Source of the DNA: Streptomyces sp. NBC_01454
GTDB lineage: Bacteria > Actinomycetota > Actinomycetes > Streptomycetales > Streptomycetaceae
Direction of reading: 5' to 3'
Length of the DNA: 64,000 nucleotides
NCBI RefSeq assembly: GCF_036227565.1
Contig: NZ_CP109460.1
Coordinates: 1,302,001-1,366,000, forward strand
Below the pieces are notes generated by a model. That model was not told where the DNA came from. It worked only from the letters and a program-made list of their open reading frames with translations, and searched no databases. The first letter of the stretch is position 1, and every line of letters starts with the position of its first letter. The translations under genes were made by a program, and so were the position numbers. Below, piece by piece: positions 1 through 8,720 of the stretch.

Positions 1-405
1 GTCATCGACCAAGCCGTTCAGGCCCGTCTCATCGCGACCGCTCCCCGGTCGCAGGTGATTCCGGCGAACCTGCGATACGACCGTGCCGATCCGTTCGCGG
101 TGCGCTTGGTCTTCCCGCCCGCCGCGTCGCTGGACGGCGCGGAGGTGGCCTGGACGTTCGGGCGGGATCTGCTGGAGGAGGGGCTGCACACACCGGCGGG
201 GGCGGGCGATGTGCAGATCTGGCCGTACGACTCCGACGCGGTGGTCATCGAGTTCCATGCGGTCGGCGGCATGGCGGTGGTGCAGTTCGACGCGCTGGAG
301 CTGCGGACGTTTCTGACCCGGTCGTACGGGATCGTCGCCAAGGGCGAGGAGGCCGGCCACCTGGACGTCGAGGCCGATCTCGCCGCGCTGTTGCGCGAGG
401 CGTAG
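1..405 (+). CDS. SsgA family sporulation/cell-division regulator, 5' truncated by window edge
   Basis: The frame is open from base 1, so the start codon lies outside the window; 134 residues are visible. SsgA-like proteins are small actinomycete proteins that help localise septum formation and cell-wall remodelling during sporulation. The family pattern is visible: an N-terminal VIDQAV segment, LRYDRADPFAVRLVF, then WTFGRDLL, EGLHTPAG and a C-terminal FLTRSY motif. The protein is clearly paralogous to the one at 3746-4159: both begin VIDQAV, and the DNA at that point is nearly identical. It converges on the TetR gene at 556-1194. An ATG at 55 would remove conserved residues, so it is not the true start. 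Confidence 0.9.
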   Translation, partial: VIDQAVQARLIATAPRSQVIPANLRYDRADPFAVRLVFPPAASLDGAEVAWTFGRDLLEEGLHTPAGAGDVQIWPYDSDAVVIEFHAVGGMAVVQFDALELRTFLTRSYGIVAKGEEAGHLDVEADLAALLREA

Positions 406-555
406 ACCGCCCCCGGCCCTCTGCCGGCACCGGGCGGCGCACCCGCGCGTTCGTCGCCGCGGCAGCCCCTCCCGCCACCTCAACCACCGCGCCGCGCCGC
501 CCCCCACCGCATCAACCGCCCCCTTCACCTCACCCCGCGCCCCACCCCGGCAAGG

Positions 556-1194
556 TCAGACCCGGCCCGCCACCGGCGCACCGACGGCAGCCCCGTCCGT
601 CCCGAAGAGCTGCGCCAGATGCAGGTCCAGCAGTCGCAGCGCGGTCCGGGCGTCGTGCACATCGAGCAGGACGTAGGTGGACAGGCCGTCGACCATGCTG
701 ATGAGCAGCATCGCCTCGTCCTCGGTGGCGCGTTCCGGGGGGAGTTCGCCGCGTTCCGCGGCGCGCCGCAGCTGGTCGGCGAACAAGGCACGGAGCTGGG
801 GGATGCCGTTCTTGGCCTCGGCGCGCAGGCTCTCGTCATACGCGGCACGGGCGAAGTAGGCGGCGCCGACCAGCACTCCGACGCGGCTCTTCTCGTCCAG
901 CGGCAGCATGCCCGACAGGCAGGCGCGCAGCACCTCGCGGGGCGTCGGCTCCTCGGGCAGTGCCTCGATGCGCTCGCGGATGCGGTCCCCGGCGAGCCGG
1001 TTGATGTGCCGGAGGGCGAAGAGCAGCATCTCGTCCTTGGAGCGGAAGTAGTGCTGCAACCGGCCGAGCGAGATGCCGGCCTCCGCGGCGACATCGCGCA
1101 GGCTCGCGCCCTCCAGCCCGCGGGCGCTCGCGAGCCGCCACAGCGCCTCGGAGATCTCCTGGCGCCTGGCTTCGTGGTCCACCTTCTTGGGCAC
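556..1194 (-). CDS. TetR/AcrR family transcriptional regulator
   Basis: This 212-residue protein is the usual length for a TetR repressor. An N-terminal helix-turn-helix (about residues 12-58) includes LRDVAAEAGISLGRLQHYF. The C-terminal ligand domain is of the common BetI/AcrR type and gives no clue to the ligand. The start is GTG at 1194, preceded by a good GGGAGG Shine-Dalgarno with about 7 bases spacing. It is divergent from the PH-domain operon at 1340. Two short perfect palindromes in the 145-bp gap are plausible operators, so it may control itself and the PH genes; that is inference. Confidence 0.9.
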   Translation of the reverse strand: MPKKVDHEARRQEISEALWRLASARGLEGASLRDVAAEAGISLGRLQHYFRSKDEMLLFALRHINRLAGDRIRERIEALPEEPTPREVLRACLSGMLPLDEKSRVGVLVGAAYFARAAYDESLRAEAKNGIPQLRALFADQLRRAAERGELPPERATEDEAMLLISMVDGLSTYVLLDVHDARTALRLLDLHLAQLFGTDGAAVGAPVAGRV

Positions 1195-1273
1195 GGATGA
1201 CCTCCCACGCTCGGTACTTCGCTACGTGGCCCCCTGCAGGGAGTTCTGGCTTCGCGGAACCCTGCCCACTTTC

Positions 1274-1298
1274 ACAAGTCGCTTGTACCGTTATAACG
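1274..1298. promoter_or_regulatory. Candidate operator between TetR gene and PH-domain operon
   Basis: Two perfect palindromes lie side by side in the divergent gap: ACAAG-TCG-CTTGT (1274-1286) and CGTTATAACG (1289-1298). The second contains a TATAAC element that could also act as a -10 box. Placement between a TetR gene and a divergent operon fits repressor binding, but no promoter has been mapped. Confidence 0.4.
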
Positions 1299-1339
1299 TA
1301 TCGCCACTCAATACGCTTGACTTGGAAACCGGTGACCTC

Positions 1340-1858
1340 ATGCCCGAACACGCCGCGGCGCTGCTGCGTCCGCCCCGCCACCGCGTCGACCCCCGGGCCC
1401 GACGCTGGTGGACGCTTCAGGCACTGGTGACCCTCAGCGGCCCGATGCTGCTCATCGCGCTCACCATGGCGGTTCTCTCCCTCCTCTTCTTTCCCGGCGC
1501 ACTGCCCTGGCTGGGCCCGTTGCTGCTGGTCGTGCTCGTGGCGCCGGCCGTGAGCTATCTCGCGGTCATGCCGCGGTGGCGGTACGCGGTGCACGCCTGG
1601 GAGCTGGGCGAGCGGGCGGTCTACGCGGCGGGCGGCTGGTTCTGGCAGAAGCGGCGGATCGCGCCGCTGAGCCGGGTGCAGACGGTGGACACCGTGCGCG
1701 GCCCGCTTCAGCGGCGGTACGGGCTGGCGACGGTGACCGTCACCACCGCCTCGACCGCGGGCGACATCAAGATCGCGGGGCTGTCCGACGCGGACGCCGA
1801 AGAGCTGTCCCGGCGGATCGGCGAGGCCGCGCAGGACGTGCCGGGTGACGCCGCATGA
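1340..1858 (+). CDS. PH domain-containing membrane protein (YdbS-like)
   Basis: The protein has 172 residues. Two hydrophobic helices (about residues 28-75) are followed by a bacterial PH-like domain (bPH2) containing WRYAVHAWELGERAVYAAG, the typical start of this domain. The start at ATG 1340 is chosen because it sits just before the conserved membrane segment; upstream codons in the frame lie over the divergent promoter. The stop overlaps the next start by 4 bases (ATGA), so it is translationally coupled to the larger PH protein. Pairs like this resemble Bacillus YdbS/YdbT, membrane proteins with weakly defined roles in envelope or stress physiology. Confidence 0.85.
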   Translation: MPEHAAALLRPPRHRVDPRARRWWTLQALVTLSGPMLLIALTMAVLSLLFFPGALPWLGPLLLVVLVAPAVSYLAVMPRWRYAVHAWELGERAVYAAGGWFWQKRRIAPLSRVQTVDTVRGPLQRRYGLATVTVTTASTAGDIKIAGLSDADAEELSRRIGEAAQDVPGDAA

Positions 1859-3534
1859 GCGCGCCACTGGACCCGCGTGCACCCGATACGCAGCCCGGCA
1901 CGCACCCCGGCACAACCCCTGCCGCCTCGGGCACCGGCGCCCCCGCCGGAGGTACGGGCGAGTGGCGGCGGCTGGATCCGCGCACGCTGCTGGTGCACTG
2001 CGGCTGGCTGGCCGCACCTCTCGGCTCGATGGCGCTGACGGCGCTGGCCACCGGTGGCCGGATCACCGCCAAGGCCTGGTTCACCCTCGGCGCCCTCGCC
2101 GTCTCGTTCGCCGTGGTGACCACGATCGGCCTGATCCGCTGGGCCCGTACGGAGTTCCGGATCGCCGCGCCCCGGAGTCATGACGGCGGGACGGGCGACG
2201 CCGCCGGCGGTGACCGCGCGAGCGGCGCCCGCACGTTCGATGTCCGCAGCGGGCTGCTGACCCGGCGGCTGCGCAGTGTGCCGCTGCACCGGATCCGTAC
2301 CGTCGATCTGACGGCCTCACCGCTGCACCGGCTGCTGGGCGTCACCGTGCTGCGGGCCGGTACGGCGGGCTCGGGTGACGGCAGCAAGGAGCTGTCGCTG
2401 GAGGCGCTCGCGGTCCCCGAGGCGGAACGGCTGCGGGCGGAGCTGCTCGCGTACGCCGACGCCGACGCGACCGCGAACGACCCGGTGGTGGCGCGCATCA
2501 GCTGGCGCTGGCTGCGGTATGCGCCGCTCACCTTCTGGGTCATCGGAGGGGTGTTCGTGGTGGCCGGGTCGGCCTACCGGGTGCTGGACGGCATCGGCAT
2601 CGAGCCGTGGAAACTCGGCATCGTCCGGCGGGCGTTCACCGAACTCGGCGCCGGCGCACTCTGGTTGACGGTCCCGGCGGTGCTGCTGGCCGTCCTCGCT
2701 CTCGGCTCGGTCGGCGCCGTGGTGCTGTACGTCGAGAACTGGTGGAACTACTGCCTGGAGTGGACCGACGCCCGCACGCTGCGGGTGCGCCGCGGACTGT
2801 TGACCACGCGCGCGGTGACCATCGAACGGGCCCGGATGCGCGGGGTGTTGCTGCGCGAACCGCTGCTGCTGCGGGCCGGTGGCGGGGCGACGGTGCGTGC
2901 GGTGGCCGGCGGCCTGGGCAACCGGGAGGAGAACCGCAAGCGCAGCGGTCTGCTGCCGCCCGCGCCCCGCACGGAGGCGCTCCGGGTGGCGGGCGGCGCC
3001 CTGCGGGCGCCGTTCCCCGGCGACGGTTCGCCGGCCGCGCTGACCTCGCACCCCCGCGTCGCCCTGCGCCGGCGGCGGGTGCGCGGCCTGCTGTTCGTGG
3101 TGCTGCCCGGCACCACCGTCCTCGCCGGTCTCGGCGCGGCGTTCACCCCCGTCCTGCTGCACTGCGCCTGGATCTACGCGGTGGTCGGCACGGTGCTGGT
3201 GCGGTGGCTGGCCCGGGATGCGTACCGCAGTCTGGGGCACGGCGTCGACGGCCCGTATCTGGTCGCCCGCTCGGGCACCATCAGCCGTGACACCCTCGCC
3301 CTTCAGCGCGATGCCATCGCCGCCTGGACGTTCACGACCTCGCCCTTCACTCGCCGGGCCGGCCTCGTCGCACTCACCGCCGCGGTCGCGGCCGGCGACG
3401 ACGGCTATCGCATCCCGGACCTCGCGGCCGAGGAGGCCCCCGGCTTCGCCGCGACGGCGGCCCCGGGGATCCTGGAGGAGTTCCTGGTGCACCCAGGGGA
3501 ACCGGGGCACCTTCCGGAACAGCGGTTGCACTGA
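1855..3534 (+). CDS. PH domain-containing membrane protein (YdbT-like, multiple bPH2 domains)
   Basis: This 559-residue protein follows the small PH protein with an ATGA overlap. Hydrophobic segments occur near residues 40-90, 220-285 and 405-445, alternating with soluble bPH2-type domains. Examples are the FDVRSGLLTRRL segment and the later LRVRRGLLTTRAVTIERAR segment, both with the usual R-x-G-x-L-x-x-R pattern. This matches the YdbT architecture of repeated PH domains between membrane helices. An N-terminal 40-residue extension rich in Pro, Thr and Gly looks disordered. No enzymatic motif is visible. Confidence 0.85.
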   Translation: MSAPLDPRAPDTQPGTHPGTTPAASGTGAPAGGTGEWRRLDPRTLLVHCGWLAAPLGSMALTALATGGRITAKAWFTLGALAVSFAVVTTIGLIRWARTEFRIAAPRSHDGGTGDAAGGDRASGARTFDVRSGLLTRRLRSVPLHRIRTVDLTASPLHRLLGVTVLRAGTAGSGDGSKELSLEALAVPEAERLRAELLAYADADATANDPVVARISWRWLRYAPLTFWVIGGVFVVAGSAYRVLDGIGIEPWKLGIVRRAFTELGAGALWLTVPAVLLAVLALGSVGAVVLYVENWWNYCLEWTDARTLRVRRGLLTTRAVTIERARMRGVLLREPLLLRAGGGATVRAVAGGLGNREENRKRSGLLPPAPRTEALRVAGGALRAPFPGDGSPAALTSHPRVALRRRRVRGLLFVVLPGTTVLAGLGAAFTPVLLHCAWIYAVVGTVLVRWLARDAYRSLGHGVDGPYLVARSGTISRDTLALQRDAIAAWTFTTSPFTRRAGLVALTAAVAAGDDGYRIPDLAAEEAPGFAATAAPGILEEFLVHPGEPGHLPEQRLH

Positions 3535-3745
3535 GGGGCCCGGCGGGACAGTGGGTGTCGGTCCGGTGAGGCGGCCCACCACCCGCCGGACACCGCGGCG
3601 CTCGCCGCCCACCTCCCCACCCGGACCCCGGTCAAGAGCGGCCGACATGAGATACCTCACACACCTCTCGTGTGCACTACGGGGGCGGCGGCATCGTCCT
3701 ACTGGATGAGCCACCGTGATTCGACAGCCGTGAGGGAGCAGCGCG

Positions 3746-4159
3746 ATGCACCGCGTCATCGACCAAGCCGTTCAGGTCCGTCTCGTCGCCACCTCTCCCC
3801 GCATGCACCCCGCGCCCGCCGTGCTGCACTACCAGCCCGCCGACCCGCTGGCGGTGCGGATGTCGTTCCCGCCGGAGATCTCGCTGGACGGCACCGGGGT
3901 GGACTGGGCGTTCGCCCGGGAGCTGCTCCAGGAGGGGCTGCGGACGCCCGCCGGCCGGGGCGATGTGCGGGTGCGGCCCTGCGGTCCGGACCGGACGGTG
4001 ATGGAGTTCCATTCGGACGAGGGCATCGCCATACTCCAGTTGAAGACCGCCGATGTCCGGCGGTTCCTCGCCCGCTCGTACCGGGCCGTGCCCGCCGGCA
4101 GCGAAATGGCGTACCTCGGCATGGAGCGCGACCTCGCGGAACTGTTCGGCGCGGCGTAA
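3746..4159 (+). CDS. SsgA family sporulation/cell-division regulator
   Basis: This complete 137-residue SsgA-like protein is a normal length for the family. ATG 3746 is preceded by a GAGGGAGCAG ribosome-binding region. Conserved segments include LHYQPADPLAVRMSF, WAFARELLQEGL and RRFLARSY. The first codons after MHR repeat the beginning of the truncated paralogue at 1-405, so the two came from a local duplication that now brackets the TetR and PH genes. The position-specific roles of SsgA paralogues cannot be told from sequence alone. A strong hairpin follows the gene. Confidence 0.93.
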   Translation: MHRVIDQAVQVRLVATSPRMHPAPAVLHYQPADPLAVRMSFPPEISLDGTGVDWAFARELLQEGLRTPAGRGDVRVRPCGPDRTVMEFHSDEGIAILQLKTADVRRFLARSYRAVPAGSEMAYLGMERDLAELFGAA

Positions 4160-4216
4160 GGCGGGTGATCCATGCAGGTCCCCCAACCCGCCCACGCCAC
4201 CCAGCCGTTGCACACT

Positions 4217-4250
4217 CGGGGCCGGACACCCCTCAAGGTGTCCGGCCCCG
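4217..4250. terminator. Bidirectional rho-independent-type terminator
   Basis: A perfect 14-bp stem (arms 4217-4230 and 4237-4250) has a 6-base loop and sits between the convergent SsgA gene and the deacetylase gene. There is no long T tract, as is common in Streptomyces. Confidence 0.8.
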
Positions 4251-4297
4251 ATCAGTCTTCGGTCCTGTTGCGCCGAGTGCCTTCGTACGCCGCTCGC

Positions 4298-5095
4298 TCA
4301 GCGCTGCGGGAAGCCGAACCCGTAGCCCTGGCTCTGCATCCACGGCAGCAGGCGGTCCAGGGAGTCGACGGTCCGGGAGCGGTTGCCGCCGCCGTCGTGG
4401 AACAGGACGGTCGTGTGGTGGGGGAGCGTGAGTTCATGGCGCACCGTCGACTCGATCGTCTCGACGCTGCCGCCCTCGAAGTCCTTGCTGTCGACGTTCC
4501 AGCCCAGCGGGCGCATCCCGCGGTCCGCGGCCAGCTTCCGGCTGTAGGGGGTGAACGCACCGCCGGGGGCGCGGTAGTACTCGACCTGCGCACCGCCCGC
4601 CGCCTTTTCGATCATCTTCTCGGCGTCGAGTATCTCCTTGGACTGGTAGCTCTCCGGCTTCTTGTTCATGGTGGTGTCGTGGCTGATGGTGTGGTCGCAG
4701 AGCTTGTGGCCGGCGGCCACCACCTTCTTGACCAGATCCGGGTGGGCCGCGGCCTGCGGGCCGATCATGCAGAAGACGGCTTTGACGTTGTGCTTCTTCA
4801 GCACGTCGAGCACCCTCGGGGTCCACGTCGGGTCCGGGCCGTCGTCGATGGTGATGTTCAGGCTACGGCCGGGGCGGTCCGAGGAGTGGACTATGGAGGA
4901 GGAGACCGGAGCGCCCGCCCCCTTGGCCTTCTGGCCGGACGCGACGTCGTCCGCCTCCGCTTTGGAGCCTCCCCCGGCGTTCGAGAAGGCAAGTGCCCCC
5001 GCGACCACCACCGATACCACCGCAGCCGCGGTCACTCCGATGATGCCGCCCTCAACTCCGAAGCGCCGTGCCATCCTGATCCCGTCCCTCATCAC
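4298..5095 (-). CDS. Polysaccharide deacetylase family protein (NodB domain), membrane-anchored or secreted
   Basis: The protein has 265 residues. A hydrophobic N-terminal segment (about residues 18-40) is followed by a NodB homology domain (about 80-255). Catalytic motifs are readable: TIDDGPD (metal and base aspartates), SHDT where most relatives have H-S/T-x-x-H, RAPGG, and a distal LFHDGGGNR containing the catalytic histidine. The family removes acetyl groups from chitin-, xylan- or peptidoglycan-type sugars outside the membrane. The second motif looks altered because the second metal histidine is not at its usual spacing. The start may instead be the Met at residue 8, which has a better ribosome-binding site. 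Confidence 0.88.
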   Translation of the reverse strand: MMRDGIRMARRFGVEGGIIGVTAAAVVSVVVAGALAFSNAGGGSKAEADDVASGQKAKGAGAPVSSSIVHSSDRPGRSLNITIDDGPDPTWTPRVLDVLKKHNVKAVFCMIGPQAAAHPDLVKKVVAAGHKLCDHTISHDTTMNKKPESYQSKEILDAEKMIEKAAGGAQVEYYRAPGGAFTPYSRKLAADRGMRPLGWNVDSKDFEGGSVETIESTVRHELTLPHHTTVLFHDGGGNRSRTVDSLDRLLPWMQSQGYGFGFPQR

Positions 5096-5221
5096 CGTGC
5101 TCGTGTCCGTACCGGTCGGCGGCGGATACTTCTTCCGTACGTCTCACGCCACCTGCACCACGAGAGATGCACGGGAGGCCGGGGAGGCTGCTCCTGTTAC
5201 GGATCCATCATGAAAATTATT

Positions 5222-5234
5222 GATACTGGACCCA
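5222..5234 (+). promoter_or_regulatory. Candidate -10 element for leaderless response-regulator transcript
   Basis: GATACT at 5222-5227 lies 6 bases before the ATG at 5234 in an unusually A/T-rich stretch, and no Shine-Dalgarno is present. The geometry fits a leaderless transcript. No convincing -35 hexamer is visible. Confidence 0.4.
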
Positions 5235-5941
5235 TGCCACGTGTACTTCTGATCGAGGACGACGCCGCCGTACGGGACGGGGTGTCCCTCGCGCTGCGGC
5301 GGCGCGGCCACGAAGTGGCTGCCGCGGCCAGCGGCGAGGAGGGCCTCGACGCCCTGCCGGGCTTCCGCCCCGACATCGTGCTGCTGGATCTGATGCTCCC
5401 CGGCAAGGACGGCTTCGAGGTCTGCCGGCTGATCCGCGCCGAGCGGCAGCTCCCGATCATCATGCTCACCGCCCGTGGTGACGATCTGGACGTGGTGCTC
5501 GGACTGGAGGCGGGGGCCGACGACTACATCGTCAAGCCGGCCCGCGGTGAGGTCCTCGAAGCACGCATCCGTGCGGTGCTGCGCCGTACTGCTCTTCCCG
5601 CCGACGGGGCGCCGGCCGCCGCCGAGCCGGGCCCCTCCCCCGTCGAGACCTATGGCGAACTCGCCATAGACCGGGCCGGTCTGGTCGTGGGCAAGGCCGG
5701 CAAGGACCTGGCGCTGGCCCCCTCGGAGATGAAGCTGCTGCTGTTCCTGTCCGCCACTCCGGGGCAGGTCTTCAGCCGCCAGCAGCTGCTGGAGCAGGTG
5801 TGGGAGCACAGTTACCACGGCGATGCGCGGCTGGTGGACGCCTGTGTCATGCGGCTGCGGACGAAGATAGAGGACACCCCGCGCAGCCCCCGTTACGTCC
5901 AGACCGTGCGCGGCTTCGGCTACCGCTTCGGCCCGCTGTGA
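5234..5941 (+). CDS. Two-component response regulator, OmpR/PhoB family (AfsQ1-like)
   Basis: The protein has 235 residues: an N-terminal receiver domain and a C-terminal winged-helix DNA-binding domain. The phospho-acceptor is Asp52 in IVLLDLMLPG, with acidic Glu8/Asp9/Asp10, Thr79 and Lys101 (IVKPA) in the expected places. The output domain begins near residue 140 and ends with VQTVRGFGYRF. It resembles AfsQ1/CseB-type regulators, but it is not identified as either. ATG 5234 is preferred over far-upstream starts because the receiver begins immediately. The histidine kinase start overlaps its stop (GTGA), so the two are one operon. Confidence 0.93.
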   Translation: MPRVLLIEDDAAVRDGVSLALRRRGHEVAAAASGEEGLDALPGFRPDIVLLDLMLPGKDGFEVCRLIRAERQLPIIMLTARGDDLDVVLGLEAGADDYIVKPARGEVLEARIRAVLRRTALPADGAPAAAEPGPSPVETYGELAIDRAGLVVGKAGKDLALAPSEMKLLLFLSATPGQVFSRQQLLEQVWEHSYHGDARLVDACVMRLRTKIEDTPRSPRYVQTVRGFGYRFGPL

Positions 5942-7518
5942 AGCGCCTCGGCCGCCGGATACCGACCGGCACCATGCTGCGCGGGCTGCGGGCCCGGCTC
6001 GTCGTCGGATTTCTGGTGGTGGCCGCCATCAGCGCGCTGACCACCGCCCTGCTGACCTACCAGGAGGCCCGTAACGCCATCCTCCAGCGCTCCCAGGACA
6101 CCGCCGTCAACGACCTGCGGGCACAGGTCAATTCGCTGGCCCCCGAGCTGCCGACCCCGCCGTCCCGGGCCGACCTGGACTTCTTCCGGGTCCAGCTGGA
6201 GCGCTCGGGCAAGTCACGGGACTGGGACATCTCGGCGCACTACCGGGGGGTGCCGGACGGCGGCGACAGCAGTCTGCAGGGCGGCTTCACGGTACCGGCC
6301 GGCCTCAAGGACTCCGTGGAGAAGCGGCATGTGCCGGCCTTCCAGCGGGTGGACCGCGGCGGGGATCCCTGGCTGCTGATCGGGATGCCGGTACGGCAGT
6401 CGGACGGCCGGGCCTCCGCGCTGTCCGTCTATGCGCAGGTGCCGCTGAGCGCCGAGGAGTCCAATGTCGAGGCGCTGGTGAGCGCCGCCCAGCGGGGCGT
6501 GGTGCCGGTGCTGGTATTGACCGTGGTCCTGGCGCTGCTGGCCGCGCGCGGGGTGCTGCGGCCGGTCCGCGGCCTGCGGCAGGCCGCCGGGCGGATCGCC
6601 GAGGGCAGGCTGGACACCCGGCTGGAGGTCAAGGGTGCCGACGAACTCGCCGAGCTGTCCCGGACCTTCAACGACATGGCAGCCCGGCTGGAGGAGAGCA
6701 TGGCCGAGTTGCGCCGTCTGGAGTCCAACGCCCGGCGGTTCGCTGCCGATGTCTCGCACGAGCTGCGCACACCGCTGGCGGCGATGTCCGCGGTGACCGA
6801 TGTGCTCGACGAGGACGCCGGGTCCCTGGACCCCGACACCGCCTCCGCGGTCCGGCTGATCAGCCAGGAGACCGGGAAACTGGCGCGGATGGTGGAGGAC
6901 TTGATGGAGGTGTCACGCTTCGACGCGGGGGCCGCGGCCCTGCATCTGGACGAGGTGGACGTCGCCGAGACCATCCGCAAGACGCTGCAGGCCAGGGCCT
7001 GGCAGAAGCGGGTGGCCGCGGATCTGCCGGCGGACGTCCGGGCCCGGCTCGATCCGCGGCGGCTGGATGTGGTGGTCGCCAATCTCGTCGGCAACGCCCT
7101 GCATCACGGCGGCGAGCCGGTCCGGGTGGTGCTGCACGCCCCGGAGCGGGACGCGGACCGGCTGCGGATCGAGATCTTCGACAGCGGCCCCGGCATCGAC
7201 CCCGAGGTCCTGCCGCATGTCTTCGACCGCTTCTACAAGGCGGACTCCGCCCGCGCCCGCTCGGAGGGCAGCGGCCTGGGGCTCGCCATCGCGCAGGAGA
7301 ACATCCGGCTGCACGGCGGCACCCTGCACGCCGCCAATTCCCCCGAGGGCGGTGCGGTGTTCACGGTGGAGCTGCCGCTGCGCCACGAGGAGGCGGGTGA
7401 GGCCGCCGACGAGGAAGACTCCGCGCTGCCGAAGGACGCGGGGGCGGCCGCGGAGCCGGCCGCGGAGGACGACCGGGACGACGCACGTCCCGTGGCCGGG
7501 AAGGCACACCACGTATGA
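5938..7518 (+). CDS. Sensor histidine kinase (HAMP, HisKA, HATPase)
   Basis: The protein has 526 residues from a GTG that overlaps the regulator's stop. Two membrane helices (about residues 20-42 and 185-205) enclose a periplasmic-type sensor region. A HAMP domain follows, then the H-box FAADVSHELRTPLAAM with phospho-His at residue 274. The ATP-binding N, G1, F and G2 boxes are visible (NLVGNALHHG, DSGPGID, DRFYKADSAR, GSGLGLAIAQE). The last 50 residues are acidic and Ala-rich. It pairs with the upstream regulator and overlaps the lipoprotein gene downstream (ATGA), which may feed an envelope signal to the sensor. Confidence 0.93.
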   Translation: MKRLGRRIPTGTMLRGLRARLVVGFLVVAAISALTTALLTYQEARNAILQRSQDTAVNDLRAQVNSLAPELPTPPSRADLDFFRVQLERSGKSRDWDISAHYRGVPDGGDSSLQGGFTVPAGLKDSVEKRHVPAFQRVDRGGDPWLLIGMPVRQSDGRASALSVYAQVPLSAEESNVEALVSAAQRGVVPVLVLTVVLALLAARGVLRPVRGLRQAAGRIAEGRLDTRLEVKGADELAELSRTFNDMAARLEESMAELRRLESNARRFAADVSHELRTPLAAMSAVTDVLDEDAGSLDPDTASAVRLISQETGKLARMVEDLMEVSRFDAGAAALHLDEVDVAETIRKTLQARAWQKRVAADLPADVRARLDPRRLDVVVANLVGNALHHGGEPVRVVLHAPERDADRLRIEIFDSGPGIDPEVLPHVFDRFYKADSARARSEGSGLGLAIAQENIRLHGGTLHAANSPEGGAVFTVELPLRHEEAGEAADEEDSALPKDAGAAAEPAAEDDRDDARPVAGKAHHV

Positions 7519-8162
7519 ACACCCCGTCCGTCCCGAACGTCCCGCGTGCGCTGCGGGCCCGGCGCCATCTGCCGGGCGTCGCGCTCGCCGGTGTCCTCAC
7601 CGCCGCGCTGGCCGGCTGCGGTATCGCGCCCACCGATGTCATCGACGCCGGTGAGCCCGCCAGCGGCGTGAAGTCGCCGGGCCAGCCCGAGGCCGATGTC
7701 CAGCTGTTCTTCTACGGCCCCTCCGGGCTGCGCTCCGCGACCCGGCCGGCGAAGGCACCGGCCGACCCGGATCAGGCCATCAAGCTGCTGCTGGACGGGC
7801 CGAACCACGCCGAACGGATGCGGGGTCTGTCCAGCGTGCTGCCGAAGTTCCCCGGCCCACTGACCGCCGAGGCCCGCAACGGCGGCGTCGAGATCGGCCT
7901 GCCGATGAATGTGAAGCTACTGGACTCCGCCTCGCTCAACCAGCTGGTGTGCACCGCGGCCAATGCCCGGGTGCCCGGGAACAAGCCGCCGGACCGGGTG
8001 CCGGTGACCCTCGTCGGCACGTCCGTCCGCATCGGCCCGATGGTGTGCGGCGGCAACAACGTCTTCCCGGTCGTCGAGCCCACTCCCTCCGTCACCCGGC
8101 CGTCCGAAGGGGGCCCGGGCGGCACCGACGCGGCGGGCGGGACATCGGAGCCGACGGGCTGA
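7515..8162 (+). CDS. GerMN domain lipoprotein
   Basis: The protein has 215 residues. A signal peptide ends in a lipobox (ALAG followed by Cys, about residue 36), so the protein should be lipid-anchored on the outer membrane face. A GerMN-type domain (about residues 60-170) is suggested by VQLFFYGPSGLR and the regular beta/alpha pattern up to PMVCGG. It is co-translated with the histidine kinase. In actinomycetes a lipoprotein encoded with a sensor kinase can modulate that kinase, as CseA and LpqB do; the role here is inferred from that. The tail is Gly/Thr-rich and probably disordered. Confidence 0.85.
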   Translation: MNTPSVPNVPRALRARRHLPGVALAGVLTAALAGCGIAPTDVIDAGEPASGVKSPGQPEADVQLFFYGPSGLRSATRPAKAPADPDQAIKLLLDGPNHAERMRGLSSVLPKFPGPLTAEARNGGVEIGLPMNVKLLDSASLNQLVCTAANARVPGNKPPDRVPVTLVGTSVRIGPMVCGGNNVFPVVEPTPSVTRPSEGGPGGTDAAGGTSEPTG

Positions 8163-8282
8163 ACCACCGCGGACCGCCCGCCGGGCCCGGGCCCCGCGTT
8201 ACGGTGAAGACAGGCTTCCGCCTTCCCCGCACGCCGGACGGAGCGGTTCGGCCGGCGTCCGCATCCTCGGGAGACGCTGACG

Positions 8283-8684
8283 ATGACCGAGCGCAAACCC
8301 CCCGGTATCAGCTTCGAGACCTGGGCGGACCGGCAGATCCGCGAGGCCGCCGAGCGCGGCGCCTTCGACGGGCTCACGGGGGCCGGCAAGCCCCTCCCCC
8401 ACCTCGACCGGCCGTACGACGAGATGTGGTGGATCAAGGAGAAGATGCGCCGCGAGCAGCTCTCCTTCCTGCCGCCCAGCCTGGTCCTGCGCAAGGAGGC
8501 CGAGGACGCCCGGGAGGCCGCGGCCGCGGCGCCCGGCGAGGCCGCGCTGCGCCGCATCCTGTCCGAGATCAACGAGCGGATCCGCGCGGCACTCCGTGCG
8601 CCCCTCGACGGCCCCCCGCTGCACCTCGTCCCGTTCGACATCGAGGAGGCGGCCCGCACCTGGCGCCGGGACCACGGGGGTTGA
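8283..8684 (+). CDS. DUF1992 domain protein (DnaJC28-like conserved domain)
   Basis: This 133-residue protein matches DUF1992. It has an early W-x-D-x-x-I-x-x-A segment (TWADRQIREAAERGAFDGL), then GAGKPLPHLDRPYDEMWWIKE and a helical region with RKEAEDAREAA. The family also occurs as the C-terminal part of eukaryotic DNAJC28; its bacterial function is unknown. The gene stands alone after the two-component operon and converges on the minus-strand gene ending at 8721. Confidence 0.88.
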   Translation: MTERKPPGISFETWADRQIREAAERGAFDGLTGAGKPLPHLDRPYDEMWWIKEKMRREQLSFLPPSLVLRKEAEDAREAAAAAPGEAALRRILSEINERIRAALRAPLDGPPLHLVPFDIEEAARTWRRDHGG

Positions 8685-8720
8685 GGCCGGGGCGCGAGGG
8701 CCGCACCGGCCCGCCCGTCG

